Shown: positions 16,398 through 26,206, counted from the stretch's first letter. The stretch is 64,000 bases of DNA from JAJECS01 sp965243625 (GCA_965243625.1 CBDEVI010000002.1:2976001-3040000); one strand, 5' to 3'. Numbers and translations: made by a program. Notes: generated by a model from the sequence alone, not told the origin.

Positions 16398-17501
16398 CTA
16401 CCCATGGACGATGGCCTGCGCCGCGATCTGCGCCATTTGCCGCAGCGCCTCGTGCGGCGCGAACTCCTCCACCGTGTGCGCCCCGGTGCAGCCCATGCCC
16501 AGCATGACCGACCAGATGCCCTTCGCGTTGAACTCGTGCGCGTCGCTGCCGCCGACCGTGAACACGGACGACGGTTCGAGTCCGGCCGCCCGGATCGCCC
16601 GGTTGGCCCACAGGACAACTGGGTTCTGCTGGTTGAAGCCAAACGCGTCGATGCGCATGGTTTCCTCATACTCCACCGAGCCGCCGAACTCGTTGGCCGC
16701 CTCCTCCATAACCTCTCGCATATGGGCGACCTGCTGTTCGAGGGCCCTCGGCCTCAGGCTGCGCGCTTGGCCGACCAGCGTCACTTCCGGCGGCACGATG
16801 TTCATCGCTTGCCCGCCGTTGATCGTGCCGATGTTGGCCACGGTGTAGCGCGTGATGCGTCCCAGCTTCATGCGATCGATGGCCCGCGCCGCCATGGCGA
16901 TGGCGCTGATGCCGTTCTCGGGCTCGACGCCGGCGTGCGCCGCGCGACCACGGAACGCCGCGGTGAATCCCACCGCCGACGGACCTTCCGTCACCACCGT
17001 GCCGACCGGCCCGTCACCGTCGAACACCAGCCCCCGGCGCGATTCAATGGCTTCCGGGTCGAACGCGCGTGAGCCGATGTGGCCCACGTCCTCGCCGACC
17101 GTGAAGACCAGCTCGATCGGCCCGTGCGGCAGGCCCGCGTCCGCCACCGCCTGCACGCCCTCCACGATGGCCGCCACGCCGGCCTTGTCGTCGGCGCCGA
17201 GCACGCTCGAGCCGTCCGACGCGACCCCCTCGTCCGTCACCACCGGTTCCATGCCCGGCGTGGGCCACACGGTGTCCATGTGCGCGTTGAGCATCAGAGG
17301 CTCGGCGTCGCTGTCCTGGGCCTCCCAGCGGGCAATGAGATTGCCGTGGGCGTCGACCTCCGTCGTGAGGCCCGCCGCATGGAGCATCGGTTCCAGGACC
17401 TCCACGATTCGGTCCTCATCGCCGTGATAGCTGTCGATGCGCACCAGGCGCAGGAACGTCTCCAGCAGGCGGTCGTGATCGATGGGGACGAGCTCGGGCA
17501 T
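16398..17501 (-). CDS. M20-family zinc aminopeptidase, PepT-like (paralogue 2, variant metal ligand)
   Basis: A 367-residue paralogue of the downstream M20 gene, alignable over its whole length. Motifs: NAHMDTVWP, GADDKAGVAAIVEG, HGRAAHAGVEPENG-like dimerisation loop (GRAAHAGVEPENG) and SDAHEFNAKG. The double-glutamate motif reads VGEDVGHIGS: the general-base Glu is kept, but the next residue, normally a zinc-ligand Glu, is Asp. Activity may be retained because Asp can bind zinc, possibly with a changed metal or substrate preference. It is divergent from the ABC exporter at 17608 across a 106-base gap. Confidence 0.87.
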   Translation of the reverse strand: MPELVPIDHDRLLETFLRLVRIDSYHGDEDRIVEVLEPMLHAAGLTTEVDAHGNLIARWEAQDSDAEPLMLNAHMDTVWPTPGMEPVVTDEGVASDGSSVLGADDKAGVAAIVEGVQAVADAGLPHGPIELVFTVGEDVGHIGSRAFDPEAIESRRGLVFDGDGPVGTVVTEGPSAVGFTAAFRGRAAHAGVEPENGISAIAMAARAIDRMKLGRITRYTVANIGTINGGQAMNIVPPEVTLVGQARSLRPRALEQQVAHMREVMEEAANEFGGSVEYEETMRIDAFGFNQQNPVVLWANRAIRAAGLEPSSVFTVGGSDAHEFNAKGIWSVMLGMGCTGAHTVEEFAPHEALRQMAQIAAQAIVHG

Positions 17502-17607
17502 GAGCCGTGGTTCTCCGTGTGACCAAACAGCGCATTTTGGCTGATTTGGTCGATGGTGGCAGCTTTCGGCACAGGTGACCTGCCGCGGGGCGTGCTAAAC
17601 ATGCGCC

Positions 17608-18502
<895 letters not shown>

Positions 18503-18510
<8 letters not shown>

Positions 18511-19732
18511 CGCGGCCGTGGTGGCGGCCTGGGAGCTGCGGCGCACGGTGGGCCGCAAGGGCTTTCTCATCAGCACGGCCACCGTGCCCGTGCTGCTGCT
18601 GATCGCGGTGCTGGTGTTCGTCATCTTTGGCGACCGCATCGGCGCGGCGGCGGCCGAGGCGACGGCGTCCGATCCCGTCGACGGCTATGGCCTCATCGAC
18701 GACGCCGGCGTGTTGGAAGGACGGGATCTGCCGCCGGGATTCACGCGCCTCGCCGACGAGCCGGCGGCGCGGGAGGCGCTCTCGCGGGGAGACGTTGAAG
18801 GCTATTTCGTCATCGGCGCGGACTACATGGCGTCCGGGGACGTGCGCTACGTGGCCGAGGACTTCGGCACGTTTGGCGAACGCGAGGGGGATGCCCGCCG
18901 CGCCATCCGGACCGTGCTGCTCGAGGCGCTGCTCGAGGCGCACGTGGCGCCGGGGATCGCGCCCCGCATCCAGCAACCCGTCGCGCTGCGCGCCGCGAGC
19001 ATGGATGGCTCACCGCCGCAAGGATTTGGCGCCGGCATGATTTTCAACTCCGTCGTGCCCTACGTGGCGGCCATTCTGTTCATGATTGTCGTCTTCACCA
19101 GCGCCGGATATCTGCTGGAAGGCGTGAGCGAGGAGAAGGAAACCCGCGTCATCGAGGTGGTGCTGTCGTCCGTGACCCCCGACCAGTTGCTGCTCGGCAA
19201 GGTGGCCGGCCAGGCCATCGCCGGCCTCACCCAGCTGCTGGCGTGGGTGCTGCCCGCGCTCGTGCTGGTTCCCGTGCTGCTCGCCCAGTTCGACGACCTC
19301 GGCGACCTGACCTTCAACCTCGCGGTGCTCCCGCTGGCCCTGGCCTACCTGCTGCTCGGCTACCTGCTGTTCGCGGCCTTCTACGCCACGGTGGGGTCGA
19401 TGACCACCACCTTCAAGGAGAGCCAGCAACTCGCCGCGTACCTCATCCTGCCGTCCATCGTCCCCTTCATGCTGAGCGCGTTCATCCAGGGCGATCCCGA
19501 CGGCACGCTGGCCGTGGTGCTCAGCTGGATTCCCATCACCGCGCCCGTCGGCGGGCTCTTGCGCGTGGCTGCCGGATCCCAGGACACGCTGTCACTGGCA
19601 ATCAGCGTGGGCATCCTGGCCGCCTGCGTCCCGTTCGCCCTCTGGATCAGCACGCGGGTCTTCCGCATCGGCCTCTTGATCTACGGCCGGCGCCTGCGCC
19701 TGGGCGACATCCTCCGCGCCGTGCGCGGCTGA
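18503..19732 (+). CDS. ABC-2 type exporter permease (NatB-like)
   Basis: A 409-residue integral membrane partner of the preceding ATPase. One N-terminal helix (about 20-40, TVPVLLLIAVLVFVIFG) is followed by a large extracytoplasmic domain (about 45-180), then five or six C-terminal helices from about 185, beginning VVPYVAAILFMIVVFTSAG. The motif EGVSEEKETRVIEVVLSSV just after the second helix is typical of NatB and YhaP-type permeases. The ATG at 18503 is inside the ATPase gene end. An R1 repeat starts about 20 bases after the stop. Confidence 0.88.
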
Positions 19733-20266
19733 TTTGGATTCGACCGGACCCGGCTCCCTTTCCCTGGAAGGGAGAGGGCCGGGGTGAGGGTCATCCCACC
19801 AAGTCCACGCGGCCGAACATGCGCTCCCTCCGTCATTCCGGCGGAGACTGACCCCGCGAAGGCGGGGAGCCGGAATCCAGTGTCGGCGGGGCGTCCGCTC
19901 TGTCATTTCGAGCGGAGCGAGAAATCTAAGGGGCGAGGAGAAGGCGCAGCGCCCTTAGATTCCTCACTGCGTTCGGAATGACACTTCTGCCGCTTCCATC
20001 GCTCCCGCCCCTTCGTCATTCCGGCGGAAGCCGGAATCCAGGTCGGTCAAGTCTCACGCAGGGGCAACGAGCCTGGACCCCGGCCTTCGCCGGGGTGACG
20101 AGGCTGACCCCTCCGTCATTCCCGCGAAGGCGGGAATCCACCCCTCACTGAACCTGGGGGCCGGTGGGACTCCGGCGACCACCCGTCGTCCGAACAGACC
20201 CTGCAGAGGTCTCTGGATGGGTAAGGGTGAGAATGACTCTTCCTCCTTGCCCACCGAATCATCGCG
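19733..20266. repeat. Intergenic array of dispersed repeats (R1, R2, R4)
   Basis: This gene-free 534 bases is almost wholly repeat-derived. It holds an R1 hairpin (19753-19790), an R4 pair (around 19832-19880), a complete R2 palindrome (19901-19983), further R4 copies around 20013-20041, 20066-20100 and 20117-20142 (the last containing TTCCCGCGAAGGCGGGAA), and a degenerate R1 tail at about 20205-20240. The R4 units face both directions. It separates the exporter operon from the converging yqeC gene. Nothing suggests a transposase or a small gene here. Confidence 0.75.
19901..19983. repeat. R2 palindromic element, copy 1
   Basis: The element begins TGTCATTTCGAGCGGAGCGA and ends with the near-complement CACTGCGTTCGGAATGACA; the two arms meet around AAGGGGC...GCGCCCTT. 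The total is 83 bases. The conserved ends (TGTCATT/AATGACA) are shared with the copies at 32872-32953 and 60104-60186. It has the size and symmetry of a miniature palindromic mobile or REP element. Confidence 0.75.
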
Positions 20267-21034
20267 TCAACCTTCTAAAGCCGCGTACCGCCCATCCTGA
20301 TCGGCCGTTAGCACCCCGCTAACCCGAGGGTGCTCAACCAGTCGCCGAAGCAACGCCTCGACCTCCCGCGGCTCCACGGCGTCCACGCCCGCGAGCACGG
20401 GCCACACGCGGGCCTTCGACGGCGCCCGCTTCAGACCGCCCGATTCGTCCAGCAACACATTGGGCACGTGGTCAATGCCGATCACGCCGTCTTCCGAAAT
20501 CCCCAGCAGAGCCGCTACAAGCTCCGGCCGGTGTACGTGCTCGGAATCGACCCGCCGCCCCACGGCCCGCAGGTTCACCACCGGCAGCACCACGCTGGCG
20601 GTCGCGGGCATGGCCGGCTCGTGCTCCGCCGGCGCCTTGACCAGCCGCCCCCGCGCCCCGTCGGCCTCCACGATCACGCCGTCGGCCCCCGCCGCGTCCC
20701 GCAGGTCCTCGATGCGGTCCGCCGGCACGCCCTGCCAGCGATCGGGTCCCGCCGATCCGGTCACCACCGTCACCTCGCGCCGTTCGTCCAGCAGGCCGCG
20801 AAGCTCGGTCGCCCAGCGCTCGGGCGGAACCTCCACCACGCCGGGACTCCGCGCCATCGTCGGTCGATAGATGATCGTCGACTTGGTGGTCAGCACCCGT
20901 CGCCCCGCCGCGGCCAGCGCGCGGCTGAGCGCGAACATGGTCGAAGTCTTGCCACCAGCGCCCACGATGGCGACGATGTCCCCAGGCGCCGCTATGCTCA
21001 CCAGGTCCACCGGCCTGAGATCCCGGCGAGACAT
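20267..21034 (-). CDS. yqeC: YqeC-like protein (putative selenium-dependent hydroxylase accessory protein)
   Basis: A 255-residue P-loop-like protein. IVAIVGAGGKTSTMFAL near residue 22 is the nucleotide-binding loop, TTKSTIIY follows, and VIVEADGARGRLVKAPAEHEP is the most characteristic YqeC segment. The family is known as an accessory of selenium-dependent molybdenum hydroxylases. Here it stands alone: no xanthine dehydrogenase-type gene, selD or mocA-like gene is in the window. It is divergent from the Ldh2 gene at 21104 (69-base gap), and its 3' end faces the repeat array. The family call is good; the biological role is unproved. Confidence 0.75.
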   Translation of the reverse strand: MSRRDLRPVDLVSIAAPGDIVAIVGAGGKTSTMFALSRALAAAGRRVLTTKSTIIYRPTMARSPGVVEVPPERWATELRGLLDERREVTVVTGSAGPDRWQGVPADRIEDLRDAAGADGVIVEADGARGRLVKAPAEHEPAMPATASVVLPVVNLRAVGRRVDSEHVHRPELVAALLGISEDGVIGIDHVPNVLLDESGGLKRAPSKARVWPVLAGVDAVEPREVEALLRRLVEHPRVSGVLTADQDGRYAALEG

Positions 21035-21103
21035 CAGGCGCGTCGAACCGGGGCGGCCATTGGCGGTATGGTTCGCCGACCGGTCTCGGCGAAGGAGTGA
21101 TCG

Positions 21104-22186
21104 ATGGGCACCGCTTCACCCCCCGCGCAGCGTTTCAGCGCGGACGATCTCCGCGCGTTCACCGCCGCCATCTTCCGCACCGCGGGCGTCGCGGACAAGG
21201 ACGCTCGGGTCGTGGCGCACGGGCTGGTGGACTCGAACCTGCGCGGCGTCGACACCCACGGCATCACCCGCATTCCCATCTACCTGGAGCGCCTCAACGC
21301 GGGCCTGGTCAACGCGCAAGCCCGGCCCCGGATCGTCACCGAGTCGCCCACCACCGTCGCTGTCGACGGCGACAACGGGCTCGGCCACGTGGTGTGCGAC
21401 TTCGCCATCGACGCCACCATCGAGCGCGCCAAGGCCAACGGCGCCTGCTGGACCGGCATCCGCGAGTCCAATCACAACGGCTCCCAGGGCTACTGGGCGC
21501 TGCGCGGCGCGCGCGCCGGGCTGATGACCTGGGCCTTCACCAACGGCGAGGCCATCGTCGCCCCCTGGGGCGGCAGCGAGAAGTTCGTCTCCACCAACCC
21601 CATCTGCATCGCCATGCCCACCGACCCGCCCGACGAGCTGGTGCTCGACATGGCCACCACGCAGGTCGCCGCCGGCCACATCTTCCTGGCCCAGAGCCGC
21701 GGCGAGCCGATCCCCGAGGGCTGGGCGCTCGACGCCGACGGCAACGACACCACCGACCCGGCGGCCTTCCTCGACGGCGGCTCGCTGCTGCCGCTGGGCG
21801 GATACAAGGGCGCCGGGCTCTCGCTGCTCATCGACGTCATGGCCGGCATCCTGTCCGGGGCCGCGTCCACGGTCGATGTCGGCAGCATGTACTGGCAGCA
21901 CAAGGACCGTCCCCAGCGCGTCGGACACTGCTTCCTGGCCGTCGATGTGTCGCGCATGATGCCGCTGGAGGAGTTCAAATCGCGCGTGGCAAGCACTTTG
22001 GCCGCCATGCGCGGGGTGGCTCGACGGCCGGGCTTCGACCAGGTCTTCGCCCCCGGCGACATCGAGACCGCCAACGCCGCCGACCGCGAAGCCAACGGCT
22101 GCCCGCTCACGGACGACATCATCGCCACCCTCTCCGAAACCGGAGCCGCCGTCGGCGTGGAGTTTCCATCGCCCCTAAGCCCGTAG
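21104..22186 (+). CDS. Ldh2/malate-lactate dehydrogenase family oxidoreductase (paralogue A)
   Basis: A 360-residue NAD(P)-dependent 2-hydroxyacid dehydrogenase of the Ldh2 (sulfolactate/malate/ureidoglycolate dehydrogenase) family. Signatures are SNLRGVDTHGITR (substrate Arg and His), DGDNGLGH, and the catalytic His124 in ESNHNGSQGYWA, a variant of the common SNHFGAAGYY. FVSTNPICIAMP and VLDMATTQVA form the cofactor site, and PLGGYKGAGLSLLIDV follows. AAGGAG lies upstream at a good distance. It is one of four paralogues in the window (also 29208, 30289, 51150). The variant residues around the catalytic His suggest a different substrate from the others. Downstream begins the GDP-sugar cassette. 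Confidence 0.88.
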   Translation: MGTASPPAQRFSADDLRAFTAAIFRTAGVADKDARVVAHGLVDSNLRGVDTHGITRIPIYLERLNAGLVNAQARPRIVTESPTTVAVDGDNGLGHVVCDFAIDATIERAKANGACWTGIRESNHNGSQGYWALRGARAGLMTWAFTNGEAIVAPWGGSEKFVSTNPICIAMPTDPPDELVLDMATTQVAAGHIFLAQSRGEPIPEGWALDADGNDTTDPAAFLDGGSLLPLGGYKGAGLSLLIDVMAGILSGAASTVDVGSMYWQHKDRPQRVGHCFLAVDVSRMMPLEEFKSRVASTLAAMRGVARRPGFDQVFAPGDIETANAADREANGCPLTDDIIATLSETGAAVGVEFPSPLSP

Positions 22187-22249
22187 CCGTAGGCCGCACC
22201 CTGGGCCGCGTACACTGAAAGCGCTACCGAGCATCGAGACACGCCACTG

Positions 22250-23251
22250 ATGCCGACCGCCATCGTCACCGGAATCACCGGTCAAGACGGCTCCTACATG
22301 GCCGAGTTTCTCCTCGAGCGCGGCTACCACGTCGTGGGGATCGTGCGCCGCACGAGCACCGAGAACAACGGCCGCATCGCGCACATCCAGGACGACATCA
22401 CGCTCGAACCCGGCGACCTGCACGACCAGTACTCGCTGATCGAGATTCTCAAGAAGCACCGCCCCGACGAGGTCTACAACCTGGCGGCGCAGTCGTTCGT
22501 GCAGACCTCGTGGTATCAGCCGGTGCTCACCGGCGAGGTCACCGCCCTCGGCGCCACGCGCATGCTGGAGGCCGTGCGCGCGGTCGACCCCGGCATCCGC
22601 TTTTACCAGGCGTCCAGCAGCGAGATGTTCGGCGCCGTGCAGGAATGGCCACAGAGCGAGTCCACGCCCTTCTACCCGCGCAGTCCCTACGGCGTCGCCA
22701 AGCTCTACGCCCACTGGATCACCATCAACTACCGCGAGAGCTTCAACATGTATGCCTGCTCGGGCATCTGCTTCAACCACGAGTCGCCGCGCCGCGGGCT
22801 CGAGTTCGTCACTCGCAAGATCAGCTACAACGCCGCCCGCGTCCGCCACGGCATCATCGAAAAGGTGCCGTTCGGCAATCTGACCACCACGCGCGACTGG
22901 GGCTATGCCCCCGACTACGTGCGGGCCATGTGGCTGATGCTGCAGCAGCCCGAGCCGGACGACTACGTGCTGGCGACGGGCGAGACGCACTCCGGCGAGG
23001 AGTTTGTCGAGCTGGCTTTCTCGCATCTCGGCCTCGACGCCCGCGATCACATCTACACCAGCGAAGACCTCTTTCGGCCCGCGGAGGTCGACCGCCTGAT
23101 CGGCGACCCGACCAAGGCCCGCGAGAAGCTGGGCTGGGAGCCGAGCGTCACCTTCAGGGAGCTCGTGACGATCATGGTCGACGCCGACATGGAGCTGGTC
23201 GAGAGCGAGCTGGCGCACGCTGAGATCATGGCGTCGCGGCACGGAGCGTGA
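22250..23251 (+). CDS. gmd: GDP-mannose 4,6-dehydratase
   Basis: Converts GDP-D-mannose to GDP-4-keto-6-deoxy-D-mannose, the branch point for GDP-fucose and GDP-rhamnose. The 333-residue short-chain dehydrogenase starts with IVTGITGQDGSYMAEFLLERGY (N-terminal NADP loop with the GMD-specific GQDGSY). Catalytic residues lie in QASSSEMFGAV and SPYGVAKLYAHW (Tyr-x3-Lys). NHESPRRG and TRDWGYAPDYVRAMWLMLQ are further GMD hallmarks. The stop overlaps the next gene's GTG start by 4 bases, so the product keto sugar is likely handed to that reductase. Confidence 0.94.
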   Translation: MPTAIVTGITGQDGSYMAEFLLERGYHVVGIVRRTSTENNGRIAHIQDDITLEPGDLHDQYSLIEILKKHRPDEVYNLAAQSFVQTSWYQPVLTGEVTALGATRMLEAVRAVDPGIRFYQASSSEMFGAVQEWPQSESTPFYPRSPYGVAKLYAHWITINYRESFNMYACSGICFNHESPRRGLEFVTRKISYNAARVRHGIIEKVPFGNLTTTRDWGYAPDYVRAMWLMLQQPEPDDYVLATGETHSGEEFVELAFSHLGLDARDHIYTSEDLFRPAEVDRLIGDPTKAREKLGWEPSVTFRELVTIMVDADMELVESELAHAEIMASRHGA

Positions 23252-24207
23252 GCCCGGCCGAAGTCTCGTGGGACGGCGCCCGGGTGCTGGTCACCGGGGC
23301 TCGCGGCTTCATCGGCCGGCATCTGGTTCTGGGCCTGGAGGCGGCCGGCGCTGAGGTCATCGCCGCCGACCGCGGCGGGGACGCCGACGTCAAGCTGGAC
23401 CTGCGCGACCGCGACACCGTCCGCGCGGCGATTGAATCCACCCGTCCGGAGATCGTGATCAACCTCGCCGCCATTGCCGATCCGCGGCAGGCCGAGGCCG
23501 ATCCACTCGCCGCCTACGACGTCAACGTCTTGGGGCAGCTGCGGGTCATCCTGGCTCTGCGCGAGCTTGCGCCGAAGGCTCGCCTGATCGTCGTCGGCTC
23601 GGCGCTCCAATACGGACGAGACGGCCACGACCGCCCCGTCCGCGAAAACGATCCGCAGCGACCCGAAGGGGTGTATGGCACGACCAAGGCGGCGGCGGAC
23701 TTGCAGGCCGTCCAGCATCACCGCTCGGACGGACTGGACATCGTCCGGGTGCGCCTCTTCAACGTCATCGGTCCCGGCCGGCCCGAGGAGTACTTCCCGG
23801 CCCCGCAAATCCGACAGGCCGTCGAGATCCTGGATCGCGGCGCCCCGCCGGTCATCCGCACCCTGAGCCTGCGCGACACCCTGGATTTCGTTGACGTGCG
23901 CGACGCCGCCGACGCCATGCAGGCCGTTGCGGCGCGCGGCCGGGCGGGCGCCGCCTACAACGTCGCCTCCGGGCAGGCCACGCCCCTGCGCGCGGTGGTC
24001 GACCGGCTCATCGAGATTGCCGGGATTCAAGCCGAGATTCACGAGGGTGGGTCGAGTGCGGCGAAGGGCCGCGTCGTGGTCGGCGACACGTCCCTGATTG
24101 CTCGCGATACCGGCTGGCGCGTCAGCCGGACGCTGGACGACTCGCTGCGAGACGGCCTAAGCGAGACTCGCCAACGCCTCGCCGCTTCCGTGCCGATCGT
24201 CGCGTGA
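23248..24207 (+). CDS. NAD(P)-dependent nucleotide-sugar epimerase/reductase, probably GDP-4-keto-6-deoxy-mannose reductase
   Basis: A 319-residue extended SDR. RVLVTGARGFIGRHL is the nucleotide loop, VVGSALQYG provides the catalytic Ser, and PEGVYGTTKAAADLQ the Tyr-x3-Lys. RVRLFNVIGPGRPEEYFP closes the substrate site. Coupled translation with gmd (GTG within its stop, ATG-like overlap) and the downstream mutase suggest it reduces the GMD product to GDP-D-rhamnose (Rmd); a GDP-fucose synthase or another epimerase is possible. It is not a close match to either by eye, so the symbol is left open. Confidence 0.8.
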   Translation: MSPAEVSWDGARVLVTGARGFIGRHLVLGLEAAGAEVIAADRGGDADVKLDLRDRDTVRAAIESTRPEIVINLAAIADPRQAEADPLAAYDVNVLGQLRVILALRELAPKARLIVVGSALQYGRDGHDRPVRENDPQRPEGVYGTTKAAADLQAVQHHRSDGLDIVRVRLFNVIGPGRPEEYFPAPQIRQAVEILDRGAPPVIRTLSLRDTLDFVDVRDAADAMQAVAARGRAGAAYNVASGQATPLRAVVDRLIEIAGIQAEIHEGGSSAAKGRVVVGDTSLIARDTGWRVSRTLDDSLRDGLSETRQRLAASVPIVA

Positions 24208-24229
24208 GCCGCGCCGTCCCCAGGCAGCC

Positions 24230-25654
24230 ATGACCGGCGAAACCATCCGCTTCGGCACCGACGGCTGGCGCGCGGGCATCGCCGATGAGTACACCTTTGC
24301 CAACGTGCGCCGCGTGGCCCAGGGCTTCGCCCACTTCGTGCGCCGCGAGTGGTCCTGGCAGAACGGCATCGTCGTCGGCTACGACCGCCGCTTCGGCTCG
24401 CCCGAGTTCGCCCGCACCACGGCCGACGTTCTGGGCGCCAATGGCATCCCGGCGTTCCTGGTCGACCGGCCCTGCCCCACCCCTGTCGCGGCGTTCAGCA
24501 TCGCCGGCGTGGGCGCGGCGGGCGCCGTGATGATCACCGCCAGCCACAATCCGCCCAGCGACAACGGCTTCAAGATCCGCACCGCCAGCGGCGCCGCCCT
24601 GCCGCCCGCGAGCTTGGAGAAGGTCGAGGCCGCCGTCGCCCGCGTGACGCCGGAGCAGATCCGACAGCTTGGCCCGGCCCAGTCCAGCGAGGTCAAGACC
24701 TTCGACCCGGGCTCCGCCTATCTCAGGCACGTGCCAAACCTGCTCGACCTCCCCGGCCTGCGGCAGCGAGACCGCCGCGTGGTCGTGGACGCGATGTACG
24801 GCTCGGGCGCCGGCTGGCTGCCGCGATTGCTCCAGGGCGGCAAGCTCCAGGTCACTGAGATTCACTCCGAGTGGAACCCGGCGTTTCCGGGTCTGGCGCG
24901 ACCCGAGCCGATCCCGCCCCAAACGGACGCTCTTGGGGATGCCGTTCGCGAGGCGCAAGCCGAGGTGGGTCTGGCGGTCGACGGCGACGCCGACCGCCTG
25001 GGCGTGGTCGACGAGCATGGTGACTTCGTCGACCAGCTCCGCACCATCGCCCTGCTGGCCTACTACATGCTGGAGCACCGCGACGACCGCCGGCCCCTCG
25101 TGAAGACGCTCACCACGTCCGCGATGCTGGAGCGGCTCGGGCGGCTCTACGACGTGCCGGTGCACGAAACCGGCGTCGGCATGAAGTACGTCGCGCCGAC
25201 CATGCGCGACACGAACGCGGTGATGGGCGGCGAAGAGAGCGGCGGCTATGTCTTCGGCCTGCACATGCCCGAGCGCGACGGCATCGTTGCCGGCCTGTTT
25301 TTCCTCGACCTCATGATCTGCGAGGACAAGACCCCGTCGCAGCTCGTCCAGATGCTCTTCGAGAAGCTCGGGCGCGAGTACCACTACCGTCGCCTGGACC
25401 TACGCTTTCCGGCCGAAGAGCGAGCGGCGATCATGTCCCGCATGGAGGCCTGGGCGCCCGAGCGCATCGACGGCACGCCCGTGGCCCGGCGCGGAGACTT
25501 CGACGGATTCAAGTTCTACCTCGCCGACGAAAGCTGGCTGCTGGTGCGCTTCTCGGGCACCGAGCCGCTGCTGCGCATCTATTGCGAGACGACGTCCGCC
25601 GATCGCGTCGATCGTTTGCTCGACATTGGGCGGTCCGCCGCAGGCGTCCCATGA
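24230..25654 (+). CDS. Phosphoglucomutase/phosphomannomutase family protein
   Basis: A 474-residue alpha-D-phosphohexomutase interconverting hexose 6- and 1-phosphates. All four active-site elements are intact: phosphoserine loop TASHNPPSDNG with Ser105, the metal loop DGDADRLG, the sugar-binding GGEESGGYVFG, and the phosphate-binding RFSGTEPLLRIY. Within the gmd operon it most likely makes mannose-1-phosphate for GDP-mannose. It is a better candidate for that than the degenerate mutase domain fused to the guanylyltransferase at 38538. It overlaps the next gene by 4 bases. Confidence 0.92.
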   Translation: MTGETIRFGTDGWRAGIADEYTFANVRRVAQGFAHFVRREWSWQNGIVVGYDRRFGSPEFARTTADVLGANGIPAFLVDRPCPTPVAAFSIAGVGAAGAVMITASHNPPSDNGFKIRTASGAALPPASLEKVEAAVARVTPEQIRQLGPAQSSEVKTFDPGSAYLRHVPNLLDLPGLRQRDRRVVVDAMYGSGAGWLPRLLQGGKLQVTEIHSEWNPAFPGLARPEPIPPQTDALGDAVREAQAEVGLAVDGDADRLGVVDEHGDFVDQLRTIALLAYYMLEHRDDRRPLVKTLTTSAMLERLGRLYDVPVHETGVGMKYVAPTMRDTNAVMGGEESGGYVFGLHMPERDGIVAGLFFLDLMICEDKTPSQLVQMLFEKLGREYHYRRLDLRFPAEERAAIMSRMEAWAPERIDGTPVARRGDFDGFKFYLADESWLLVRFSGTEPLLRIYCETTSADRVDRLLDIGRSAAGVP

Positions 25655-26022
25655 GCGTGCCGTCCGACGACGTCACCATCGTGGACAAGCCCTGGGGGCG
25701 CGAGATCATCTACGCCAGCTGCGAGCACTACCTGGGCAAGGTGATCGAGATCAGCGAGGGCCACCGGCTCAGTCTCCAAGCGCACGTGGAGAAGGACGAG
25801 ACGATCTACGTGCTCGACGGCCGCCTGGCCCTGACCGTGGGTGATTCGCCGGAAGCGGTGCAGACCCGCGACATGGAACCCGGCCAGGCCTTCCGCGTGC
25901 GAGCCGGCACCGTGCATCGGTTCGCCGCCCCCTACGGCGCTGTGCGGGTGCTCGAAGTGTCAACGCCGCACCCGGACGACGTGGTGCGCTTTTCCGACGA
26001 CTACGGCCGCTCGCCCGACTAG
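25651..26022 (+). CDS. Cupin-type mannose-6-phosphate isomerase-like protein
   Basis: A 123-residue single cupin. KPWGREIIYASCEHYLGKVI is the diagnostic start of type II phosphomannose isomerase/ManC C-terminal domains. SLQAHVEKDETIYVLDG carries the first metal motif (the usual QxHxxRxE replaced by QAHVEKDE), and AGTVHRFAAP the second. It starts within the stop of the mutase gene. It likely converts fructose-6-phosphate to mannose-6-phosphate, completing F6P to M6P to M1P within this operon, with guanylylation supplied by the 38538 gene. The ORF could be extended upstream but only inside the mutase gene. Confidence 0.82.
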   Translation: MSVPSDDVTIVDKPWGREIIYASCEHYLGKVIEISEGHRLSLQAHVEKDETIYVLDGRLALTVGDSPEAVQTRDMEPGQAFRVRAGTVHRFAAPYGAVRVLEVSTPHPDDVVRFSDDYGRSPD

Positions 26023-26037
26023 GGAGTCATCCCGCCT

Positions 26038-26191
26038 CCGTTCGCGGTGAGCCCTTCGGCAGGCTCAGGGCAGGCTCTGTCGAACCACGACCGCCTCGGC
26101 CGACTCAGTCGACGCCCTTCGACTTCGCTCAGGGCGAACGGACGGTGATCGTCGTGCAACTCCCCGTTCGTGGTGAGCTTGTCGAACCACG
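26038..26191. repeat. Cluster of R3 repeats
   Basis: Several R3-type units occur in both orientations: CCGTTCGCGGTGAGCCCTTC near the left end, GACGCCCTTCGACTTCGCTC in the middle, and CGTTCGTGGTGAGCTTGTCG at the right end. Together they fill the gap between the cupin gene and the convergent flippase gene. Related to 16291-16343. Confidence 0.7.
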
Positions 26192-26206
26192 CCGCCGAGG
26201 CGCTCG

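Noticed and set aside
19733..20266. CRISPR array
   Set aside because: Repeat units are of several families, irregularly spaced and in both orientations, with no constant spacer length and no cas genes.
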